A stretch of 64,000 bases of DNA from Fluctibacter corallii (GTDB taxonomy: Bacteria; Pseudomonadota; Gammaproteobacteria; Enterobacterales; Alteromonadaceae), in assembly GCF_025751585.1 (NCBI RefSeq), contig NZ_JAOWKX010000003.1:448323-512322 (forward strand), read 5' to 3'. The notes under the pieces are model-generated. The model saw only the letters and a program-made list of their open reading frames with translations. It was not told the DNA's origin and did not search any database. Position numbers and translations under genes: made by a program. This document shows, piece by piece, positions 1 through 9,599 of the stretch (the first letter of the stretch is position 1; every line of letters starts with the position of its first letter).

Positions 1-579
1 CACTATCACGGTGATCATACTGGCTCGAATGCACATATGCACGATAAAGGCGCAACGATATTTGCTCATCACAATGTACGTAAACGCTTAGCAAACAACC
101 AAGAGTTGACGAAGGCAGATCTCCCTGTTGTCACGTATGCAGATGGCATAAAAATACATGTCAATGGTGACACGCTAGATATCAAACATTTGCCAACAGG
201 GCATACCGACGGAGATAGCTGGATTGTGTTTGAGTCTGCCAATGTTGTGCATACTGGAGATTTATTCTTCAAAGACCGTTTCCCATACATTGACAAAGGC
301 GCAGGCGGGACGGTTGAAGGCTATATTAACAATGTCGAAATGATGCTTTCACATATTGATGACAGCACCAAAATTATTCCTGGTCATGGTAGCTTAGCCA
401 ACAAAGCGGAGTTGCAAGCGTTTGTCGATATGATCAAAGCCACTAATCAAGAGGTTCAGCAGCGTAAAAGCCAAGGTGAGTCGGTAGACGAAATCATTGC
501 GAGTGGATTAGATAAAAAGTGGGCGTCGTGGAGCTGGCAGTTTATTACAGAAGAGAAGTGGATTAAGACGTTGTTTTAA
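1..579 (+). CDS. Metallo-beta-lactamase-fold hydrolase, 5'-truncated by the window edge
   Basis: The frame is open from base 1, so the true start lies outside the window; the internal ATG at 37 is not the start because metal-ligand residues lie upstream of it. The first codons read HYHGDHTG, the HxHxDH zinc-binding signature of the metallo-beta-lactamase superfamily. Further ligands follow in order: the His of PTGHTDGDS, the Asp of HTGDLFF, and the His of IIPGHG near the C-terminus. The spacing fits a complete MBL core lacking only its N-terminal strands. MBL-fold hydrolases act on varied substrates (lactams, glyoxalase-type thioesters, phosphodiesters), so the substrate cannot be named. A hairpin terminator follows. 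Confidence 0.85.
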   Translation, partial: HYHGDHTGSNAHMHDKGATIFAHHNVRKRLANNQELTKADLPVVTYADGIKIHVNGDTLDIKHLPTGHTDGDSWIVFESANVVHTGDLFFKDRFPYIDKGAGGTVEGYINNVEMMLSHIDDSTKIIPGHGSLANKAELQAFVDMIKATNQEVQQRKSQGESVDEIIASGLDKKWASWSWQFITEEKWIKTLF

Positions 580-605
580 GTGGTTTCTTCAAACTTCTAC
601 CGTGG

Positions 606-691
606 CAACGTGGTTGTAATTGTCGGGTCGCCGACTTTAGCTACAGGCGTTCGTTCAGAGGCGCTTGTTTGAAGGCGGGATTGCACCCGCC
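606..691. repeat. Dispersed intergenic repeat, copy 1
   Basis: This stretch aligns with 21439-21519. Both begin AACGyGGTTGT and end with GTTTrAAgG followed by a GCGGGATTG hairpin whose second arm is CCCGyC; the middle is diverged. Both copies lie in intergenic DNA and in the same orientation. The hairpin arms overlap the terminator at 672-695. Confidence 0.45.
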
Positions 692-695
692 TTTT
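672..695. terminator. Hairpin terminator between convergent genes
   Basis: AAGGCGGG and CCCGCCTT form an 8-bp stem around a 6-base loop, followed by T residues on the + strand. It lies between the MBL-fold gene (+) and the amidohydrolase (-) and may serve both. Confidence 0.6.
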
Positions 696-710
696 GGGTG
701 AGGGAATTGA

Positions 711-2384
711 TCAGTTCGCTTGTTTTGCTTGAGAATTAGAAGCGGAATACACTTTTTCTCCTGCTAACCACGTTTCTAACACGTTGGTGCGCCAAATGGA
801 TGTAGCGGGGCCTGCGAAGATATCTTGGTCGATGAGGATAAAGTCGGCGTATGCACCGGGAATCAATCGCCCTACAATCGCTTCTTGATGTGCGGCATAG
901 GCGGCTGAATAGGTGAAGCCGGTAAATGCTTCCTCTACGGTGAGTGCTTCTTCTGGTATCCAGCCTTGTTTGGGTTGGTCATTGCGATCTTGTCGGGTAA
1001 CCGCCGCGTGAATGCCATAAAAAGGATTCGCCAGTTCAACCGGAAAATCTGAGCCTAGGGCAATGATGGAACCATGCTTAAGAAACGACTTCCACGCATA
1101 CGCGCCTTTCAATCGCTGCTTGCCTACGCGATCTTCTGCCATATTCATGTCGCTGGTGGCATGTGTTGGCTGCATAGACGGAATGATGCCAATGTCTGCA
1201 AATCGAGGAATATCACCTACCTGTACCACTTGTGCGTGCTCGATACGGTGGCGGTGTGTTTTGCCTCCTAAACGCGCAAAGGTGTCTTTGAATTGATCAA
1301 GCGCGAGGCGATTAGCACGGTCACCGATAGCATGGTAATTGAGCTGAAAACCTTTTCCTATCACGGTATCAAACAAGGGCTTGAGTGCGTGCTCAGATGT
1401 GACCAGTAATCCTTTATTGTCAGTATCGTCAGAATAAGCTGATAGCATAGCCGCGCCGCGGCTGCCAAGGGCTCCATCGCCATAAGCCTTAACGCTGCGA
1501 ATCCAAATCTGATCGTTGTCACTTCTCACAAAGCCATTATTCAGCATGGTATCGAGTTTAGGATCGGTGGCGGCTATCATCGCGTAAACGCGCACAGGCA
1601 ATGTACCCTGTTTAGCCATGTCTTGATATATATGGTATTGGCGATAATCAATACCTGCATCATGCATGCTGGTAACGCCTAGACTGAGCAGGTGATCGCC
1701 AGCGTGTTGAATTGCTTTTTGAATATACGCGGAATCAGCTTTAGGTAACAGAGGCAAAACACTGTTCATTGCGTTATCAATCAGCACGCCCGTTGGATTG
1801 CCGTGTTCATCACGAATGAAACTACCACCAGGCGGGTCCACTGATTCAGCATTTATGTTTGCCAACGCCATGGCTTTGCTATTAAGCCACGCCGCATGGC
1901 CGTCTACTCGCTCTAAGTAAATGGGCCTGTCAGGAACCAGTTCATCCAGGACCTTGGCGTTAGGAAAGGATTTTTCAGGCCATAACACCTGGTTCCAGCC
2001 TCTGCCTACAATCCAATCTTCAGATGGGGTTTTCTTGACGTAGTTAGCCACTGCTGAGGCCGTGGCTTTTGCCGAGGACAGTCCTCGCACATCAATTTGC
2101 AGTAAATTGTCTCCGAGACCAAATAAATGGCCGTGTGCGTCAATTAGCCCAGGCAATAATGTTTTTCCCTTAGCGTTGATTTTGTTTGCTTTAGGGTATT
2201 GTGTGACTAACGCTTCTGATCCGACTGCCTGTACTTTTCCCTCTTTGATGGCTAAAGCGGAAAAGCTCGAAAGCTTGCCTTCTTGGTCTATCGTATAGCC
2301 ATTTGCATTATGTATCACAAGAGATGCGGCGTGCGCCGTGCAGGCGATTGTGGCAAACAAGAGACTGAAAACTATTCTAAGCAT
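711..2384 (-). CDS. Exported amidohydrolase of the YtcJ type
   Basis: 557-aa protein with an N-terminal signal peptide (hydrophobic stretch then TAHAAS), so probably periplasmic. An amidohydrolase core follows: LIDAHGHLFG near residue 80 carries the HxH metal ligands at the end of strand 1, GDGALGSRGAA lies mid-protein, LNYHAIGDRAN and HRIEHAQ supply later histidines, and LGSDFPVE supplies the late Asp. Residues 520-545 return to the small beta-sandwich (GAYADFILID). This order is typical of the amidohydrolase_3/YtcJ family, which hydrolyses amide or related C-N bonds; the physiological substrate is unknown. It is on the same strand as the small exported protein upstream, 50 bp away, and could be co-transcribed. 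Confidence 0.85.
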   Translation of the reverse strand: MLRIVFSLLFATIACTAHAASLVIHNANGYTIDQEGKLSSFSALAIKEGKVQAVGSEALVTQYPKANKINAKGKTLLPGLIDAHGHLFGLGDNLLQIDVRGLSSAKATASAVANYVKKTPSEDWIVGRGWNQVLWPEKSFPNAKVLDELVPDRPIYLERVDGHAAWLNSKAMALANINAESVDPPGGSFIRDEHGNPTGVLIDNAMNSVLPLLPKADSAYIQKAIQHAGDHLLSLGVTSMHDAGIDYRQYHIYQDMAKQGTLPVRVYAMIAATDPKLDTMLNNGFVRSDNDQIWIRSVKAYGDGALGSRGAAMLSAYSDDTDNKGLLVTSEHALKPLFDTVIGKGFQLNYHAIGDRANRLALDQFKDTFARLGGKTHRHRIEHAQVVQVGDIPRFADIGIIPSMQPTHATSDMNMAEDRVGKQRLKGAYAWKSFLKHGSIIALGSDFPVELANPFYGIHAAVTRQDRNDQPKQGWIPEEALTVEEAFTGFTYSAAYAAHQEAIVGRLIPGAYADFILIDQDIFAGPATSIWRTNVLETWLAGEKVYSASNSQAKQAN

Positions 2385-2434
2385 GAGCGTTCCCTCTAAA
2401 GCGTGTTTATCGTTTCTGTCAGATTCTTTTCTTT

Positions 2435-2821
2435 CTATTCGCAGGCCATCAACATTTCGACGAGATCAACCCTGCCGCGTTGCTCTAGGATAATATTCTG
2501 ATGGTTATCGACCACGATCGCAGCACTGCTGTTATAATCGAGAGCAAACTGTTCGCGAATTTGCGCTCGAAGCCTTCCAGACAAGTGGCTATCGCTAGGA
2601 AAGTCTTGCCAATGGTTTAAATCATAAAGGACGATTTGCTTGCGCTTTAGGTGCGGAGCCAGTGTAGCAACGGTACTTTGGAAAAGCGCGTGATCTAATC
2701 CAGATAAAGAAAAGAAAGCAGTACACTTTGGATGGTGGAAAGCGCGCGCATGAGGGGTAATCGCTATCAACAGTAATGCTGAGCATAAAATGATGACCCT
2801 CGTGTTACGCGCCAAAACCAT
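2435..2821 (-). CDS. Small exported protein, DUF4174-like
   Basis: 128 aa beginning with a hydrophobic signal segment (VIILCSALLLIAITPHARA). The mature part has an LYDLNHWQ strand, a predicted helix (RLRAQIREQF), and a C-terminal strand-turn pattern reading IVVDNHQNIILEQRGRVDLVEML. This resembles DUF4174 proteins, which have a thioredoxin-like core without catalytic cysteines; the resemblance is by pattern only. It lies 14 bp downstream of the PLP dehydratase on the same strand, so the two are probably co-transcribed. No function can be assigned. Confidence 0.55.
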   Translation of the reverse strand: MVLARNTRVIILCSALLLIAITPHARAFHHPKCTAFFSLSGLDHALFQSTVATLAPHLKRKQIVLYDLNHWQDFPSDSHLSGRLRAQIREQFALDYNSSAAIVVDNHQNIILEQRGRVDLVEMLMACE

Positions 2822-2835
2822 GTGTTTACCTATGT

Positions 2836-3819
2836 TTATAGTGAAGGCAATATAGACAAATGGTCTTCTTGCCAGATATTGAGCATTTTCTGATTATCTA
2901 TATTACCGCCACTGAGCAAAACAACAACCGTTTGATTTTTCGGCGTATTCCTCAGATATTCAACAACGGCTTGCATCGACATGGCGCTGGTGGGTTCAAT
3001 ATGCAGCTTAAGCAAGTGCTGTAGCCATTGTGTCCAGTACGCAATGGCACGTTCTTCTACTTCAACGAAACCATCTAAATGTTGTAAATGTGGAAAGGTT
3101 TTGTCACCCACTTGTGGCGTTGCCGCCCCATCTGCATGGGTTTGCACGGGGCCGTCTAAAGGAACAATTTTACCCACACGAAGTGAGCGCGCCGCGTCAT
3201 TTGCATTCAATGGCTCTGCACCAATCACTTTAGTGTCTGGAGACATCGCGAGAGCAGCAATTTTGCTGCCTGCGAGTAAACCGCCCCCACCGCAAGGAGC
3301 AAACAGCGCTGAAACATTATCAACCTCTTCAAACACCTCTTTAGCAAGCGTGCCTTGCCCAGCAATGATATCAGGGTGGTTAAAAGGCGGTATCCAGATT
3401 GTATCTGGATGCTCAGCGGCCTCAGCGACGGCCGCATCTGCTTGTGTTCTAAGTGGGTAAAGTTTCAGTTCAGCCCCGTAAAAACGTGATGCGGCAGCCT
3501 TGACTGCTGAGATAGATTCGGTGCTGTAAATAGTAGCCTTCTTTCCTAGTTTCGCGGCTGCATAGGCGACTGCTTGAGCGTGATTACCCGAGCTATTGGC
3601 GATGATATTGTTAGGTAATGTGCCTTCTTCAGACATTTTGCCCAACATGTTCAATGCACCTCGAGCCTTAAATGCGCCTATTTTTTGCAAACACTCAGCC
3701 TTAAACAGAATGCGGCTTCCCAGCCATGTATTGAGTAAAGAAGATTCGACAATGGGAGTGTTGTGAATTAAAGGAGAGATTCGCGTATGCGCATCGCATA
3801 TGTCATTGAAAGTCGGCAT
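2836..3819 (-). CDS. PLP-dependent threonine/serine dehydratase family protein
   Basis: 327 aa, the size of a catalytic-domain-only fold-type II PLP enzyme without a regulatory ACT domain. FKARGALNML near residue 48 carries the Schiff-base lysine, NSSGNHAQAVAYAA near residue 80 is the substrate loop, and CGGGGLLAG near residue 178 is the phosphate-binding glycine loop. LLSGGNID near the C-terminus is also typical. The family covers biodegradative threonine dehydratase, serine dehydratase and serine racemase; sequence reading alone does not separate these. The gene starts a two-gene minus-strand unit and faces the chemoreceptor gene across a 317-bp spacer. Confidence 0.85.
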   Translation of the reverse strand: MPTFNDICDAHTRISPLIHNTPIVESSLLNTWLGSRILFKAECLQKIGAFKARGALNMLGKMSEEGTLPNNIIANSSGNHAQAVAYAAAKLGKKATIYSTESISAVKAAASRFYGAELKLYPLRTQADAAVAEAAEHPDTIWIPPFNHPDIIAGQGTLAKEVFEEVDNVSALFAPCGGGGLLAGSKIAALAMSPDTKVIGAEPLNANDAARSLRVGKIVPLDGPVQTHADGAATPQVGDKTFPHLQHLDGFVEVEERAIAYWTQWLQHLLKLHIEPTSAMSMQAVVEYLRNTPKNQTVVVLLSGGNIDNQKMLNIWQEDHLSILPSL

Positions 3820-4136
3820 GAAATCTTAAGTCTTAAGCGTAACGAGATGTGCCGTACATTGCCATAAAGCCAGTCAGTCAACAAGTGAAATCAACATTGA
3901 CGCGTAGCGTTCATTTTAGGTTGGGCTGGAGGCAGATAAACGGACAGCTTGAGGCGTTGATTGAGCGTCCTCACAACGTTCTCAGATAAGCCAAAACCAC
4001 ACTATCGCCGACTTATGACAGGATATTCAGCAGCCTAATTCGTCAATTTTTATAAATCTTCTACACTGATTAGAGTTTGTTTTTGTCCACTTTTAGCATT
4101 CAAGTTTCAATTTCCACATAGAAATGGAATAGATAT
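3820..4136. promoter_or_regulatory. Divergent intergenic spacer, no gene seen
   Basis: This 317-bp spacer separates the dehydratase (-) from the chemoreceptor (+) and must contain both promoters. I cannot single out a convincing -35/-10 pair. The block near 3895-3960, read on the minus strand, gives an open tail ending PPAQPKMNATRQC, which looks like repeat DNA rather than a gene. Confidence 0.4.
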
Positions 4137-6128
4137 ATGCAATTTTTTAAATATTTCTCAATTGTTCAAATTAGTGGCGCAATTGGCGGCTTGTGCTTGC
4201 TGTTTATCGTCTATCTGGCATTTCGGGTCAGTGCAGACGATTGGAAAACTGTGGCGGATTCCCGCAATGATGTGGAGTTAATCACGCTGCTAGATGCACT
4301 TGAAAGTATTGCTCATGAACATGCCAGAGAAAGAGGGCTAACCGCGGGGTATTTGGGAAATCCGAGCTCGGAACAGAAGGCCAAAGTGGATCAACAGCGC
4401 GTATTGGCTGACCGAGCGGTGACGGATTTTAACGCCATGCTGAATGATAACGGATTAGATACGCTAGGCATATCAGAGCGGACTAAGTTGCTAGTCGAGC
4501 AGTTACCTAAACGAGACGAGCTTCGGCAATTGATTGATGATCAAGCGGAAGTGAATGCATTTGCGTTTTATAGCCAGTTTAACCGTCTTGCTCTGGATGC
4601 CGCGCGATCATTGGTGCCTGCTATTACTGCGGCGACAACGAGCCAAGATTTACGGGCAGCCATACTGCTGGCAAGGTTGAAAGAACGTGTGGGGCAGGTG
4701 CGAGGCAAAATTAACGGCGTGCTGGCAAAACAAGACATTACAGAGCCTCAGAAGGTAGAAATTCAAGGCTACAAAGACGATATAGATCTGTTAATTGAGT
4801 ATTTGCTATTAGAGCTGGATGACCGCAGAAAACGCGAATTTCGTGAAGCCCTTAAAAAAGACAGCGTGTATACATTTAATGTTACGGTAGAAAAAGTGAT
4901 GCGCCACGTTCCTGGGCGGGAGTGGACAATCGCCGAACCTAATTGGTTTAAGCTTGCATCGGAATTTATTACTGAACTGCAAACGGTACTCGACGGAAAA
5001 TGGAGCGACATCAGAGATGAGGCGCGCGCACACAAAGAGGCCGCGTTCAAAAATGTCATTGTTACTCTGTCGCTTTGCGTTTTACTGCTCGCCTCAATTG
5101 TATGGGCATATCTAATGTTATCTTCTACTCTGCGAAATCAACTTAGATTACTCAAGCAGTCATTGAATCAAGTGACAGACCATGGCGACCTAACCGTCAC
5201 CGTTGACATAGATAGCGACAATGAATTAGGTGACATTGCACGGTCAATCAACCGTATGCTGGACTCCCTGAAAGATTTAATTGTTGGGTTGAGTAACTCG
5301 GTGGATGTGGGCGCGCATTTGAGTGAAGGGTTGGATCGGGCTACGTCAAGCATTTTGCATGACGCCACGTATACCCAAGAAATGGCAAATAATATTGCTT
5401 CGGCCACCAAGCAAATGGCAAATACAAGTGAAGAAATTGCATCGTCTGCAAACGCCACACTTTTTGCCAGTCAAAACTTAGACAACATTGCAGATAAATC
5501 GTTAGCCATAAATGAAACCACCTCCGATGCAATGAAGCGCCTGAGCAGAGGCATGGAAGGCGCACAGCATAAAGCGGGTATGATGGAAAGCCAATTGGCA
5601 GAAATTCAGTCTATTCTCGATACGATTAACGGCGTGTCAGAGCAAACCAATTTACTCGCGCTTAACGCCGCGATTGAAGCTGCCCGAGCCGGTGAGCATG
5701 GGCGTGGTTTTTCAGTAGTGGCCGATGAAGTGCGTAAGCTAGCCTCACGTAGTAGAGAGGCCTCTGAGCAAATCTCACAGTTATTAGAAAAGCTTAAAGC
5801 CGCGAGTTTTGATGTAATTAAGGAAATAGACAGCAACGCAACGCGCACAGTTGAGATGATGAAAGACGTTGAAGCTAATGCGGAAACGGCAACATTAGTG
5901 AAGAAACAGGCGAATAATCTTGAAGCGATGGCAAGTACAATGTCGGCATCGGCCGAACAGCAATCTTTGACGTCAAATCAGGTAGCGAAAGAAGTCACCT
6001 CTGTGCAAGATGCGGCACAAAAAGAGCTGGAATTAGCCTCTGAGTTAAGAACGCTCTTTGATGATGTAAAAGAAAATACTATGATGCTTCAACGCACATT
6101 GGATTCATTCGTTATTGAAAAGTCGTAA
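4137..6128 (+). CDS. Methyl-accepting chemotaxis protein with a NIT sensor domain
   Basis: 663 aa. The first membrane segment spans residues 5-27. A large all-helical periplasmic region follows (about 35-300) containing [13 protein letters not shown], the signature of the NIT (nitrate/nitrite-sensing-like) domain. The second membrane segment is at about 305-328, then HAMP (330-382), then a long coiled-coil signalling domain. Its hairpin tip reads [17 protein letters not shown] near residue 503, the CheA/CheW contact region. No CheB/CheR-binding pentapeptide is visible at the C-terminus. It should relay ligand binding to the chemotaxis kinase; the ligand is inferred only from the domain class. 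The PH-domain gene follows after 17 bp. Confidence 0.92.
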   Translation: MQFFKYFSIVQISGAIGGLCLLFIVYLAFRVSADDWKTVADSRNDVELITLLDALESIAHEHARERGLTAGYLGNPSSEQKAKVDQQRVLADRAVTDFNAMLNDNGLDTLGISERTKLLVEQLPKRDELRQLIDDQAEVNAFAFYSQFNRLALDAARSLVPAITAATTSQDLRAAILLARLKERVGQVRGKINGVLAKQDITEPQKVEIQGYKDDIDLLIEYLLLELDDRRKREFREALKKDSVYTFNVTVEKVMRHVPGREWTIAEPNWFKLASEFITELQTVLDGKWSDIRDEARAHKEAAFKNVIVTLSLCVLLLASIVWAYLMLSSTLRNQLRLLKQSLNQVTDHGDLTVTVDIDSDNELGDIARSINRMLDSLKDLIVGLSNSVDVGAHLSEGLDRATSSILHDATYTQEMANNIASATKQMANTSEEIASSANATLFASQNLDNIADKSLAINETTSDAMKRLSRGMEGAQHKAGMMESQLAEIQSILDTINGVSEQTNLLALNAAIEAARAGEHGRGFSVVADEVRKLASRSREASEQISQLLEKLKAASFDVIKEIDSNATRTVEMMKDVEANAETATLVKKQANNLEAMASTMSASAEQQSLTSNQVAKEVTSVQDAAQKELELASELRTLFDDVKENTMMLQRTLDSFVIEKS

Positions 6129-6145
6129 ATACAAAGGAGTAAACG

Positions 6146-6520
6146 ATGGGATTATTAGACGCTGTTTTAGGTAATGCATCTGAAGTCGATGCATCAGAGG
6201 TTGATGCTGAATTAAGGCCAATTCTTGCAGACTCAGAGCAAGTTAAACAGGCCTATAAAGAAATCAGAGATATTTATGCCTTTACACAAAAGCGCCTGAT
6301 TCTGATTGATAAGCAAGGGATTACCGGCCGTAAAGTGGAATATCATTCCATTCCGTATCGTGCGATTACGCAGGTGAAAGTCGAAACCGCCGGCCATTTT
6401 GATATGGACGCAGAACTAAAAGTGTGGATTTCAGGGCAGGAAGCGCCAGTTGAAAAAGAGCTGAAAAAAGACGTTGCAGCGGGCATTCAGAAAACCCTCG
6501 CAGACTACATGTTTGGCTGA
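6146..6520 (+). CDS. Bacterial PH-domain protein (bPH_1 type)
   Basis: 124 aa with a strong ribosome site (AAGGAG, 7 bases before the ATG). Residues 40-120 show the bPH_1 pattern: FTQKRLILIDKQGITG, then YHSIPYRAITQVKVE, then an amphipathic C-terminal helix (DVAAGIQKTLADYMFG). Bacterial PH-domain proteins of this size are usually cytosolic and of unknown role. It lies 17 bp behind the chemoreceptor and is likely in the same transcript. The N-terminus has a near repeat (SEVDASEVDA). Confidence 0.75.
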   Translation: MGLLDAVLGNASEVDASEVDAELRPILADSEQVKQAYKEIRDIYAFTQKRLILIDKQGITGRKVEYHSIPYRAITQVKVETAGHFDMDAELKVWISGQEAPVEKELKKDVAAGIQKTLADYMFG

Positions 6521-6668
6521 GCCTTACCTTGTTCTAGCTCAGCATTCTCATCATTAAATTAAACCATCCCGGATAGTACGGTGTACTTCCGAGATGGACG
6601 TGTTGTTGCTAAACGCTAAAAATTGAGCTCGCTTTACGCGCGGAAGCTTTAATGGAGTTACAGAATGG

Positions 6669-8882
6669 TTACTCCATATCAAAGTGTTTATCAAAGAACC
6701 CCGTTATTGTTTTATATAAATGGATACCAGTGCTCTTGCCACGAATACTGTGTTTTTTGCCCGGATAGTCCATTACCTCAAACATTAGCGCATTGTCTTG
6801 TAGGTGCTTGTATAGTTTGGTGGCATGGGTAAACAGTACATTATCGTCTGCCATTCCGTGGTAAATCAATAATGGGCCTTGTAAGTTATTGGCATAAGGG
6901 AATACCGAAGACGCCGTGTAAGCATCGGCAACGTCGTTGGGATTACCCATGTAGCGCTCTGTGTAATGGGTGTCATACAGTAGCCAGTCTGTTACAGGTG
7001 CACCTGCAACGCCAGCCTTAAAGTAGTCACCTGCTTTAAACATTGCCATCAAAGACATATATCCACCGTAACTATGCCCATGAACGCCAATACGTGTTGC
7101 ATCAACATACGGCAGTGTGCGTAAAAATTTCACGCCTTCCACTTGGTCCTCAACTTCAATTGAGCCCATCTTTTTATAAATAGGCTCTTCAAACGCTTTG
7201 CCTCGGTAATTTGAACCTCTGTTATCCAGAGAAAACACTACATAGCCTTTGTTCACCCAGTGTTGCATCAATAAGCCACGATTGCCATACCATTTATTTT
7301 GCACAACCTGTGCATGAGGTCCACCATAGGTAAACACAATAACTGGGTGCTTGCCTTCACGTTTTTTAGGCGTGAACAAGCGGTAATGTAAGGTGACGCC
7401 GTCTTCGCTGTCTATGGTGCCAAACGTGGGTTTGACCCATTGCTGTTGATAAGGATAAAGGGGATGTTGATTGTCTATTTGGTTTTCTTCAAGCCAAGTT
7501 AACTGCTTACCGGAGTTAGCGTGAAGGCTTACCTGCCAAGGTGTATTTACCGTAGAGAAGCGATCGATATAAATAGACGCATCGTCACTAAACGTGATGT
7601 CATGAAAACCGTCACGTTGTGTCACTTTTGTCACCTTAGGGGTGTCTTGTTTAAAGTTGACTTTGTATAAATGACGTTCAATCGGCGTGTCTTTTCTTCC
7701 TGTGAAATAAACATCGCCCGATACATTTTTTACGGCTTCAAGGTCATCAACTACCCATTTGCCTGACGTAAGTTGCTTAACCTGTTTACCGTCAGTGGTA
7801 TGCAAATACAAATGTTTAAAGCCATCTTTTTCAGATGCCCAGATAAAGTGTTTACCGTCTTTTAGGAAGTAGAGGTCGTCATGAAGGTTAACCCATGTTT
7901 TACTGGTTTCTGTCAGTAACACCTGTTGCTTTGCGGTTGGAACATGATAAGCGCGCAGTTCTAATCGTTGCTGATTGCGCGATTGCCACTGATAGGTAAA
8001 GGTGTCACTGTCGCGCATCCACTTACCCCTTGCGAGGTAAATGTCTTTATTTTTGCCTAAATCTATCCATGTGGTTTTTTTGTTATCAAGCTGGTGGACG
8101 GCAAGTGTAATTTCTACGTTGTTTGTTCCTGTACTTGGGTAGCGCTGCGTGATCATTTTGATGCTATCAGCATAAATTTCACTACGGGTAATTTCTTCAA
8201 CAGGCGTTTCATCAACGCGAGTAAATGCGATTTTACTCTCATTGCCAGCCCACCAATACCCTGTCATTCGACTCATTTCTTCTTGCGCAACAAACTCAGC
8301 CATACCGTACTTAATTGCGCCACCACCGTCTTTGGTAATGGCGGTTTCTTTGCCTGAAGCAATATGTTTGACGATCAAATTTTGATTACGGATAAAGGAG
8401 ATGTAATTGCCTTTGGGAGAAAAGCGAATATCGGTTTCAAAGCTGTCGGTGTCTAAAATTTTCTTGGCATGTTGCTGACCGAGTTTGAAATAAAAGGCGT
8501 CACCCGCTAACGGGAACAGTAGCGCAGAACCGTCGGCAGACCAATGATATTCCATAATCCCGGTGCCGTGCACTCGCATGCGCTCTCGACGCGCTTTTTC
8601 TTCATCTGACAACACCTCATTGCCCGTGTGCAAATCGTCAGAATTAAATAGCATGCGGGTTTCACCCGTTTCTACGATGTATTCCCAAAGGTCGTAACGT
8701 TCATAGTCGGTTTTCTTGCCTTGCAAGAAGGTAACGCGCTTGCCATCAGGCGACACTTTTAGCGCTTTAGGTTCAGTGCCTCCTAATGCCGGAGACTGAA
8801 ATATACGTTCAATCGTCAGAGAGTCGTTTGCCATTGCTAGTGGGCTGAGGAAGGAAGCCAGAAGACAGATGAGTTTTTTCAT
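6669..8882 (-). CDS. Dipeptidyl-peptidase IV-type S9 serine peptidase, exported
   Basis: 737 aa from the ATG at 8882. An in-frame start 61 codons upstream is rejected because the extra part overlaps the divergent gene and lacks a signal sequence, whereas MKKLICLLASFLSPLAMA is a good signal peptide. The first ~470 residues are a beta-propeller; the last ~260 form an alpha/beta hydrolase. The nucleophile is in GHSYGGYMS (Ser604), the acid in HGMADDNVLF (about 679-680) and the base in GKKHSIRG (His711). The paired-Glu motif typical of DPP4 enzymes appears as EFVAQEEMSRM. It should cleave X-Pro dipeptides from peptide N-termini in the periplasm. Confidence 0.9.
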   Translation of the reverse strand: MKKLICLLASFLSPLAMANDSLTIERIFQSPALGGTEPKALKVSPDGKRVTFLQGKKTDYERYDLWEYIVETGETRMLFNSDDLHTGNEVLSDEEKARRERMRVHGTGIMEYHWSADGSALLFPLAGDAFYFKLGQQHAKKILDTDSFETDIRFSPKGNYISFIRNQNLIVKHIASGKETAITKDGGGAIKYGMAEFVAQEEMSRMTGYWWAGNESKIAFTRVDETPVEEITRSEIYADSIKMITQRYPSTGTNNVEITLAVHQLDNKKTTWIDLGKNKDIYLARGKWMRDSDTFTYQWQSRNQQRLELRAYHVPTAKQQVLLTETSKTWVNLHDDLYFLKDGKHFIWASEKDGFKHLYLHTTDGKQVKQLTSGKWVVDDLEAVKNVSGDVYFTGRKDTPIERHLYKVNFKQDTPKVTKVTQRDGFHDITFSDDASIYIDRFSTVNTPWQVSLHANSGKQLTWLEENQIDNQHPLYPYQQQWVKPTFGTIDSEDGVTLHYRLFTPKKREGKHPVIVFTYGGPHAQVVQNKWYGNRGLLMQHWVNKGYVVFSLDNRGSNYRGKAFEEPIYKKMGSIEVEDQVEGVKFLRTLPYVDATRIGVHGHSYGGYMSLMAMFKAGDYFKAGVAGAPVTDWLLYDTHYTERYMGNPNDVADAYTASSVFPYANNLQGPLLIYHGMADDNVLFTHATKLYKHLQDNALMFEVMDYPGKKHSIRGKSTGIHLYKTITGFFDKHFDME

Positions 8883-8941
8883 TATTATCAGTATCCTGTT
8901 ATCAATTACGGCTATTCTAAACGAAATTACAAAGGATAAAC

Positions 8942-9592
8942 ATGGTACACGGTTATTCGGCTCTGGTGCTGGGCTCAACGGGGCTGGTGGGGCAGCATCT
9001 GTTAGAGCAATTATTAAAAGATGAACAGTATACGTCGGTGACGAGTTTGTCTCGCTCAATGCCAATGGTCGATGATGCCTCTGCGCTCACTGATAAACTG
9101 AATATAGTATTGTCGTCGTTGGATAACATGGCCGATCATCAGAACGTGTTTGACGTTGATCATGTTTATGTGTGCTTAGGTACAACCATTAAACAAGCGG
9201 GTTCAAAAGCGCAGTTTAAAAAGGTGGATCATGATTACGTTGTGTTAGCTGCGCAACTAGCACAGGCTGCACAGTGCAAGCGTTTTGTATGGGTGTCTTC
9301 GGTGGGGGCTGATGCTAGCAGTAGCAGCTTTTATTTAAGAACCAAAGGAAAAGTGGAAGAAACCATCATGAAATTGCAGACACAAAGTGGCAATAAAACC
9401 CAGTTCATTCATGTTAATCCTTCGTTGCTGCTTGGTGAGCGAGACACCTTTCGTTTAGCAGAGACTGTGGCCGGCTATTTAGGCAAGTGGTTTGGATGGC
9501 TGATGATAGGACCATTGCGAAAATATCGTCCAGTACATGCATCTGATGTCGCCAACTGGATGCGGCACCCTCAACAGCCTACGAATGGGTAA
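8942..9592 (+). CDS. NAD(P)-binding Rossmann-fold protein (TIP30/YbjT-like)
   Basis: 216 aa. The N-terminus ALVLGSTGLVGQHLLEQLL is a dinucleotide-binding GxxGxxG loop, and KRFVWVSSVGAD followed by FYLRTKGKVE gives the Ser and Tyr/Lys positions expected of atypical short-chain dehydrogenases. Length and pattern fit the TIP30/HTATIP2-like group; the substrate is unknown. The start lies 59 bp from the divergent peptidase start, so the two share a promoter region. TrmN6 follows immediately. Confidence 0.75.
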   Translation: MVHGYSALVLGSTGLVGQHLLEQLLKDEQYTSVTSLSRSMPMVDDASALTDKLNIVLSSLDNMADHQNVFDVDHVYVCLGTTIKQAGSKAQFKKVDHDYVVLAAQLAQAAQCKRFVWVSSVGADASSSSFYLRTKGKVEETIMKLQTQSGNKTQFIHVNPSLLLGERDTFRLAETVAGYLGKWFGWLMIGPLRKYRPVHASDVANWMRHPQQPTNG

Positions 9593-9599
9593 GCGCGTT

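Noticed and set aside
6560..6620. Inverted repeat after the PH-domain gene as a terminator
   Set aside because: The stem is interrupted by mismatches, the loop is long and there is no T tract.
8883..9065. N-terminal extension of the DPP4-like peptidase
   Set aside because: The extra 61 residues overlap the divergent gene and would hide a good signal peptide at the ATG at 8882.
9537..9599. Longer start for TrmN6
   Set aside because: These codons overlap the preceding gene in another frame and are not part of the conserved TrmN6 N-terminus.
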